A stretch of 64,000 bases of DNA from Calliopum simillimum. Lineage: Eukaryota; Arthropoda; Insecta; Diptera; Lauxaniidae. The position numbers and the translations under genes were made by a program. Below, one piece after another: positions 57,976-64,000 of this stretch (positions within the stretch are counted from its first letter, which is position 1; each line of letters starts with the position of its first letter). The stretch is from positions 111,995,124 through 112,059,123 of the forward strand of contig OX638371.1 in assembly GCA_951812925.1 (NCBI GenBank). Reading direction: 5' to 3'. The notes under the pieces are model-generated. The model saw only the letters and a program-made list of their open reading frames with translations. It did no database searches and was not told the origin of the DNA.

Positions 57976-59510
57976 CATATGGGCACGGCCACGTACGACG
58001 AAGCTGTACAACTTCTTTTTTTTTTCTTCAAAGCTCCCACTCATTTGCCCATATTTCATAAGTTAACAATCTATTGCTATCAAAAATACCATTTTTAAGT
58101 GCATAAGTTGATTTTAGGGGTGCTTTTTTCATAAAAACAAAGTCCCGAAAAGAAGGTAAAAATTTGCTTTAATTTTATTGTATCAATGCAATTTTGATTC
58201 CTTCAGAGAGAAAATATTTGAAATTAAGGATTTACATTGATATTTTGAAGGGAAACCAGTTTCTTATTGTTATTTGTTGGCGATGAATTGTACCGCAAAA
58301 AAAAAACATAACGTTACCAACGAAATATATTAAGAAGTTTCTTGTAGCGGAAGTTTTTTTTCGAGTATTTTCAGTCTAGTTTCTGAATCCATTTTAAAAT
58401 TACCTAAATAAAGTATCTACCATGGTGGAAATAGCCACTAAATATGTATAACGTAACCAACATTTTTTAATCAAAAATCTTAAGTTACATTTTTCTACTA
58501 AAATTTCTTTTGTATCTACGCGATGAGCTGTGTTGAAAGGGGTAGAAATTCCTTACGATAATTTAAGTCAACTAATAAGAACTGGGTAAATGTTATTTTG
58601 AGATCTATCCAAGTGCTTAGGATATCACAAATATTTCGTTCTTTACAGGCTTTTTGAAGCATCCCATAAAGCCTAGTAATATCTTCGTTATCTGTACCAA
58701 ATTTCATGCATCTAGCTTAATCCGTTCGGCCACCAGTCAGGGCTCAACATAAAAATCTGAAAAAAAAACAGAAAAAAATGTATTTTCGATTTAAATTTTT
58801 TTGTTGAACCCAGACTGGCAGCCAGACGGATTAAGCTAGATGTATGAAATTTGGTACAGATAACGAAGATATTACTAAGCTGCCTGAGACTAAAATTGGA
58901 CGTGATCGGTAAATCTTCACGCATACTTCCCATACAATGTTTCAACTAGCATATATGGCTCTCAGTATTATCTGTACCAAGTTTCATGTATGTAGTTAGC
59001 TTTATCCGTTTGGGAGAAATCGTATCTTCAAAAAAAAAATATGTATCAAGGTCTTGGAGCAAAAAATTTGTAATGTAGTGTAAATGGGAACATTCCAAGG
59101 AATGAAATTTTCACATATTTTTCATCTTTATCGATGTTTGGACTGTTTAACTGTATTTACCCTCAATTCATTTATGGAAATTTGTATGCATAATATTACC
59201 AACGTTGTTTTAACGTCTATAAGCCCACCAAAAATAATTTTTTCTGCACAATTTTAAATTCAATCGTAACTTTGATCCTTTATCTTCAAGTTATAGAAGG
59301 TAATCGGGAAAGTACATTACTAGATTCGTAGACTTTTCAAAAAATGTGCATTGACCTCGAAAATTGCTTAAAAAAAAAATAACGTTACCAACGGCACTTA
59401 TACTCCTATAAATCCAAAGCCATAAGTGATAGACAAAAACTTTATTCCTGTGAAATATTAGTCTCAGGGTGCCTTATTATATACACTCAAGATATCATGA
59501 TGTTTGATTA
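57976..59510. other. Stretch with repeated AACGTTACCAAC motif
   Basis: AACGTTACCAAC or a one-base variant lies at 58310, 58450, about 59194 (part) and 59381, and again beyond the next hairpin at 61392. CATATGGGCACGGCCAC at 57976-57992 is exactly inverted at 61405-61421. This suggests that the host sequence of the 59511-61374 hairpin is itself an older element. No gene seen. Confidence 0.45.
58672..58883. repeat. Short hairpin around GTACCAAATTTCATG
   Basis: TAGTAATATCTTCGTTATCTGTACCAAATT-type sequence (58674 on) is inverted at 58850-58881. The pairing continues inward through CATGCATCTAGCTTAATCCG to GGCTCAAC. A third, diverged half-copy of the same phrase follows at 58965-59010. Non-coding. 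Confidence 0.7.
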
Positions 59511-61374
59511 CAATAGTTTACAAATGATTAAAATTTTTTTTCCCAGCGAATGCCGTTACTCATTTTATATGGAAAATGGGCTGCTGATTCCGAAAATCGC
59601 ATTTTTTTTTTTTTATTTCGTGTCGTTTTTGAGATATCGGTCATTTTCGGTTTTTGGACCAAAAAAAAAAAGATAGTTCCACTTAAATACAAATATCTCA
59701 AGAACCAATGTTTGTATTCAAACAAATAATATGTCATATTAAGGGTAATTAAATTACCTACAAATGATACTCACGTCACTTTTTGGCTGGTTTGTTAGTT
59801 TCGATGAAATAAATTGATTTCTGAAAAAAAGAGTATATTTTTCCGAAAAAATTACAAAAATGTCTAAATCAACTGCAGATTTTTACAAGAAAAAAAAATT
59901 TTAAAAATCATTTTGTATTTTTATATCATAGTCTATAAATAAAATACTATTTAAGAAAATCGATGGAAAAATGCAAAAGTTGTATACAATTCATTGATAA
60001 GTTACCAAAATGCGTTTTTCCCTATTTTTCCGTTTTTTTGTAATAAACTGTTCGAAAATTTGAAACTTTTTGTAAAAGAAATTAGAAAATCCAAAAAATT
60101 CTTAAAGAAGGCATTAAAAGGAAATACCCGTACCTCGCCGTTTTTCTCTAGCACGTCAGATTTTTTTTTAATCGATTTTTGAAGTTTTTTAATCCACTGT
60201 TTTCCGTTTTTTTGTAATAAACTGTTCGAAAATTTGAAACTTTTTGTTGAAGAAATTAGAAAATCCAAAAAATTCTTAAAGATGGCATTAAAAGGAAATA
60301 TCCGTGCCTCACCGTTTTTCTCTAGCACGTCAGATTTTTTTTTAATCGATTTTTGAAATTTTTTAATCCACTGTACATGAAAAAACAGAAATAACGCATT
60401 CTTGTGTTAAATCGATGAATTTAACTATATGATCCTTACATCTGAGGTGTATCATGTCTTCAGCAAACTTATGCAGGATACTACGCGGAATATTTTTGTA
60501 GACAATTTTAACCCTCTCAAACCCCCACATGTAGGTCAAAATAACCTTCATGTGGGGGTCAAAATGACCCACATGTGAGGGTTTTAGAGGGTTAAAATTT
60601 TCTACAAAAATATTCCTCGCAGTATCCTGCATAAGTTTACTGAACACATAATACACCTCAGATGTAAGGATCATATAGTTAAATTCATCGATTTAACACA
60701 AGAATGCGTTATTTCTGTTTTTTCATGTACAGTGGATTAAAAAATTTCAAAAATCGATTAAAAAAAAATCTGACGTGCTAGAGAAAAACGGTGAGGCACG
60801 GATATTTCCTTTTAATGCCATCTTTAAGAATTTTTTGGATTTTCTAATTTCTTCAACAAAAAGTTTCAAATTTTCGAACAGTTTATTACAAAAAAACGGA
60901 AAAATAGGGAAAAACGCATTTTGGTAACTTATCAATGAATTGTATACAACTTTTGCATTTTTCCATCGATTTTCTTAAATGATATCTTATTTTCTTCTCA
61001 AATATATAGTCTATGATACAAAAAAAAAAATATTATAAAAAAGTTATGTCTTCTTGTATAAATTTTTTTTTTAGAAATCAATTTATTTCACCGAAACTAA
61101 CGAACCAACCAAAAAGTAATGTGGATATCATTTGTAGGTAATTTAATTACCTTTAATATGACATATTATTTGTTTAAATACAAACATTGGTTCTTGAGAT
61201 ATTTGTATTTTAAGGGAACTATCTTTTTTTTTTTGGTCCAAAAACCGAAAATGACCGATATCTCGAAAACGACACGAAATAAAAATAAAAAAATGCGATT
61301 TTCGGAATCAGCAGCCCATTTTCCATATAAAATGAGTAACGGCATTCGCTGGGAATTTTGGCTGTAAGCTAGTG
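59511..61374. mobile_element. CAC-ended foldback element, copy 1, target duplication TTA
   Basis: 1864 bp. Ends CAATAGTTTACA (left) and, inverted, CACTAGCTTACA (right), flanked directly by TTA (59508-59510, 61375-61377). The arms of 700-850 bp pair closely (GAATGCCGTTACTCATTTTA, CGAAAATTTGAAACTTTTTG). The centre at about 60500-60600 is itself palindromic: ACCCTCTCAAACCCCCACATG against its inverse, with GGTCAAAATGACC. Frames of 100-108 codons follow from the palindrome. Same family as 61584-63333. Confidence 0.85.
60030..60377. repeat. 174-bp tandem duplication in the left arm of copy 1
   Basis: CCGTTTTTTTGTAATAAACTG..TTTTTTAATCCACTGT occurs at 60030-60203 and 60204-60377. The right arm and the neighbouring copy have it once. 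Unit 2 matches the element's own right arm (GTTGAAGAAATTAG, GATGGCATTAAA, CTCACCG), while unit 1 matches the neighbouring copy (GTAAAAGAAATTAG, GAAGGCATT, CTCGCCG). Confidence 0.85.
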
Positions 61375-61583
61375 TTATTTTCGTGTGAACGTAACGTTAC
61401 CAACGGTGGCCGTGCCCATATGACTTTTAAAATATTGTATAAAAAAGAATTGAAAGTGAGGAGAAAGAGGACCTTGATATCTTCTTCAGCTCAGTAGATT
61501 TAATTTTTCGATCGTGAGTGTTAGTGTTAGCTTAAAAATTTTGTAAAGATCTTTTATCTTTATATAATTAAATCATTCAATAA

Positions 61584-63333
61584 CACTAGTTTACAAATGA
61601 TTAAAATTTTTTTTCCCAGGGAATGCCGTTACTCATTTTATATGGAAAATGGGCTGCTGATTCCGAAAATCGCATTTTTTTTTTTTTTATTTCGTGTCGT
61701 TTTCGAGATATCGGTCATTTTCGGTTTTTGGACCAAAAAAAAAAAGATAGTTCCACTTAAACACAAATATCTCAAGAATCAATGTTTGTATTCAAACAAG
61801 TAATATGTCATATTAAAGGTAATTAAATTACCTACAAATGATGCTCACGTCACTTTTTGGCTGGTTTGTTAGTTTCGATGAAATAAATTGATTTCTGAAA
61901 AAAAGAGTATATTTTTCCGAAAAAATTACAAAAAAGTCTAAATCAACTGCAGATTTTTACAAGAAAAAAAAATTTTAAAAATCATTTTGTATTTTTATAT
62001 CATAGTCTATAAATTTGTTAGGCAAATAAAATACTATTTAAGAAAATCGATGGAAAAATGCAAAAGTTGTATACAATTCATTGATAAGTTACCAAAATGC
62101 GTTTTTCCCTATTTTTCCGTTTTTTTGTAATAAACTCTTCGAAAATTTGAAACTTTTTGTAAAAGAAATTAGAAAATTCAAAAAATTCTTAAAGAAGGCA
62201 TTTAAAGGAAATACTCGTGCCTCGCCGTTTTTCCCTAGCACGTCAGATTTTTTTTTAATCGATTTTTGAAGTTTTTTAATCCACTGTACATGAAAAAACA
62301 GAAATAACGCATTCTTGTGTTAAATCGATGAATTTAACTATATGATCCTTACATTTGAGGTGTATCATGTCTTCAGCAAACTTATGCAGGATACTACGCG
62401 GAATATTTTTGTAGACAATTTTAACCCTCTCAAACCCCCACATGTAGGTCAAAATGACCTTCATGCGGGGGTCAAAATGACCCACATGTGAGGGTTTTAG
62501 AGGGTTAAAATTTTCTACAATAATATTCCTCGCAGTATCCTGCATAAGGTTACTGAACACATAATACACCTCAGATGTAAAGATCATATAGTTAAATTCA
62601 TCGATTTAACACAAGAATGCGTTATTTCTGTTTTTTCATGTACAGTGGATTAAAAAACTTCAAAAATCGATTAAAAAAAAAACCTGACGTGCTAGGGAAA
62701 AACGGCGAGGCACGAGTATTTCCTTTTAATGCCTTCTTTAAGAATTTTTTGAATTTTCTAATTTATTTTACAAAAAGTTTCAAATTTTCGAACAGTTTAT
62801 TACAAAAAAACGGAAAATAGGGAAAAACGCATTTTGGTAACTTATCAATGGATTGTATACAACTTTTGCATTTTTCCATCGATTTTCTTAAATGATATCT
62901 TATTTTCTTCACAAATATATAGTCTATGATACAAAAAAAAAAATATTATAAAAAAGTTATGTCTTCTTGTATAAATTTGAAGTTGAATTTGATTTTTTCT
63001 TAATTTTTTCGAAAAAAAAAAATTTTTTTTTTAGAAATCAATTTATTTCACCGAAACTAACCAACCAACCAAAAAGTGATGTGGATTTCATTTGTAGGTA
63101 ATTTAATTACCTTTAATATGACATATTATTTGTTTAAAGACAAATATTAATTCTTGAGATATTTGTATTTTAATGGAACTATCTTTTTTTTTTGGTCCAA
63201 AAACCGAAAATGACCGATATCTCGAAAACGACACGAAATAAAAAAAAAAAAATGCGATTTTCGGAATCAGCAGCCCATTTTCCATATAAAATGAGTAACG
63301 GCATTCGCTGGGAATTTTGGCTGTAAACTAGTG
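61584..63333. mobile_element. CAC-ended foldback element, copy 2, target duplication TAA
   Basis: 1750 bp. Both ends read CACTAGTTTACA in inverted orientation, flanked directly by TAA (61581-61583, 63334-63336). The arms and centre are nearly the same as in copy 1, 209 bp upstream. CACTA ends with a 3-bp AT-rich duplication match the CACTA superfamily rule. The different target duplications show two independent insertions rather than one tandem duplication. Non-coding. Confidence 0.88.
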
Positions 63334-63336
63334 TAA

Positions 63337-64000
63337 TTAGAGTGGCTCTCCACCAGTATCAACTTTTTTAAGAATAATTGGTTTTTTCATTGTGATATTA
63401 CTGGTTTTGTAAAATTTTGTCATTCTCCCTTATAGTAACTCTCCCATCAAATTCACTCCGGAAGAATGGTTCTCTTTCGAGACATTATTGCTTATTGGCT
63501 CATTAGACTTGTTGAACTTATTTTCCTTTTTATGATTAGGGGCTGTTCATGAACATAACGATCCGTCGTTGCAACATAAATTTTTAGTGTTGCCACCTGG
63601 TTGTTTTTAAAAATCTTATTTAATTTTTACTTTTTTTGACTTAATCGAACTTTTTTTGCTCTCAGAAACGCTCAGATAAACTTTTTTCAAAATTGTACAA
63701 AACTTTTGGTGTTGCCACCTGGTTTTTTTTAGTTTCGCTTAAATCATATTTCCAATTTGCTTGACGTCAAAAACTTAGATTTAGTCAAAAAAAGTAAGAT
63801 TTAAACAATATTTTCAAAAATATTATGAATATCCCATTTTTTATTTTTTTTTTATTTTGGCTCAAAATGCGATCGCACCCAATGACAATATAAAGACAAT
63901 AGAAATTAAAAAAAAAAAACGAAAACAAATTGCATTGCGAACCCAACCCAAACCATAGCAATGAAGGTGACAACCAACAAAATTGTTAAATGCACCCACA
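63337..64000. other. Window end, with repeat R6 copy 2
   Basis: GTTGCCACCTGGTT occurs twice (about 63591 and 63711). Between them lies AGAAACGCTCAGATAAACTTTTTTC, as in R6 copy 1 (24958-25320). The rest is AT-rich and unique. The 62-codon frame at 63785-63973 has no motif. Confidence 0.45.

Noticed and set aside
60512..60591. An 80-bp piggyBac-like mini-element (TTAA + CCCTCT) in the centre of the 59.5-61.4 kb hairpin
   Set aside because: TTAA is its own inverse, so a palindrome centre yields it on both sides automatically. There is no independent empty site.
60002..62820. Repeated 62-108 codon frames on both strands
   Set aside because: Produced by the two CAC-ended hairpins; the same DNA is read in inverted copies.

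Overview
The window looks like non-coding, transposon-rich nuclear DNA from a brachyceran fly. It is AT-rich, full of A/T homopolymers and CAA/CAG/GTT microsatellites, and carries dipteran repeat phrases such as GTGCCACGCCC and a CAGCCAGC..CAGACAGACGGACATGGC tail. A mariner of a type known from true fruit flies also fits. The family-level guess (tephritid-like) is inference. I found no host protein-coding gene that I can support. Two weak candidates are recorded: a 61-codon Lys/Arg-rich frame at 15480-15665 and a possible first exon at 23055-23315. The unique stretches (about 1-1.1, 3.6-6.7, 8.6-10.1, 20.4-23.6, 26.8-28.6, 29.3-31.2, 34.5-36.3, 37-39.2, 39.7-41, 43.8-44.9, 50.1-51.6 and 55.6-58 kb) read as intron or intergenic DNA.

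The real content is mobile DNA, mostly foldback elements, in which two long arms are inverted copies of each other. I count thirteen hairpin-type units between 7.5 and 63.3 kb, roughly a fifth of the window. Several have exact termini and direct target duplications. One group starts CAC and ends GTG with 3-4 bp duplications (10479-11153 TTA, 41037-41929 TAT, 52828-53786 TAGG, 59511-61374 TTA, 61584-63333 TAA), as in the CACTA/Chapaev group. One hairpin at 18308-19485 has CACTRTGG ends and the 5-bp duplication CGCTG, as in Transib. Two foldbacks (31265-34068 and 44916-46353) have arms built from related 150-180 bp subrepeats but different ends.

The best-preserved gene is a mariner transposase (31660-32703, minus strand). 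It is 347 codons long, with all three catalytic Asp residues, the D34D spacing and only two nonsense codons, inside a 1287-bp element flanked by TA. It sits inside foldback A, while foldback B sits inside the terminal repeat of a second, internally deleted mariner (44904-47077). The two families have therefore inserted into each other. A third mariner relic lies at 24.4-24.9 kb. A broken Tc1/IS630-type element with TA-flanked 29-bp ends lies at 25413-26793. Small elements include a TTAA-flanked piggyBac-like MITE (12891-13191), a hAT-like MITE (16753-16903) and a TA-flanked MITE (43012-43401).

Between and under these lie older dispersed repeats, named R1-R6 here, found as two or more copies in the window, plus several tandem arrays. 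A tRNA-like Pol III promoter module sits in the loop of the 7.5-8.6 kb hairpin. All homology statements come from reading the sequence against itself and from general knowledge of transposon families; no search was run.
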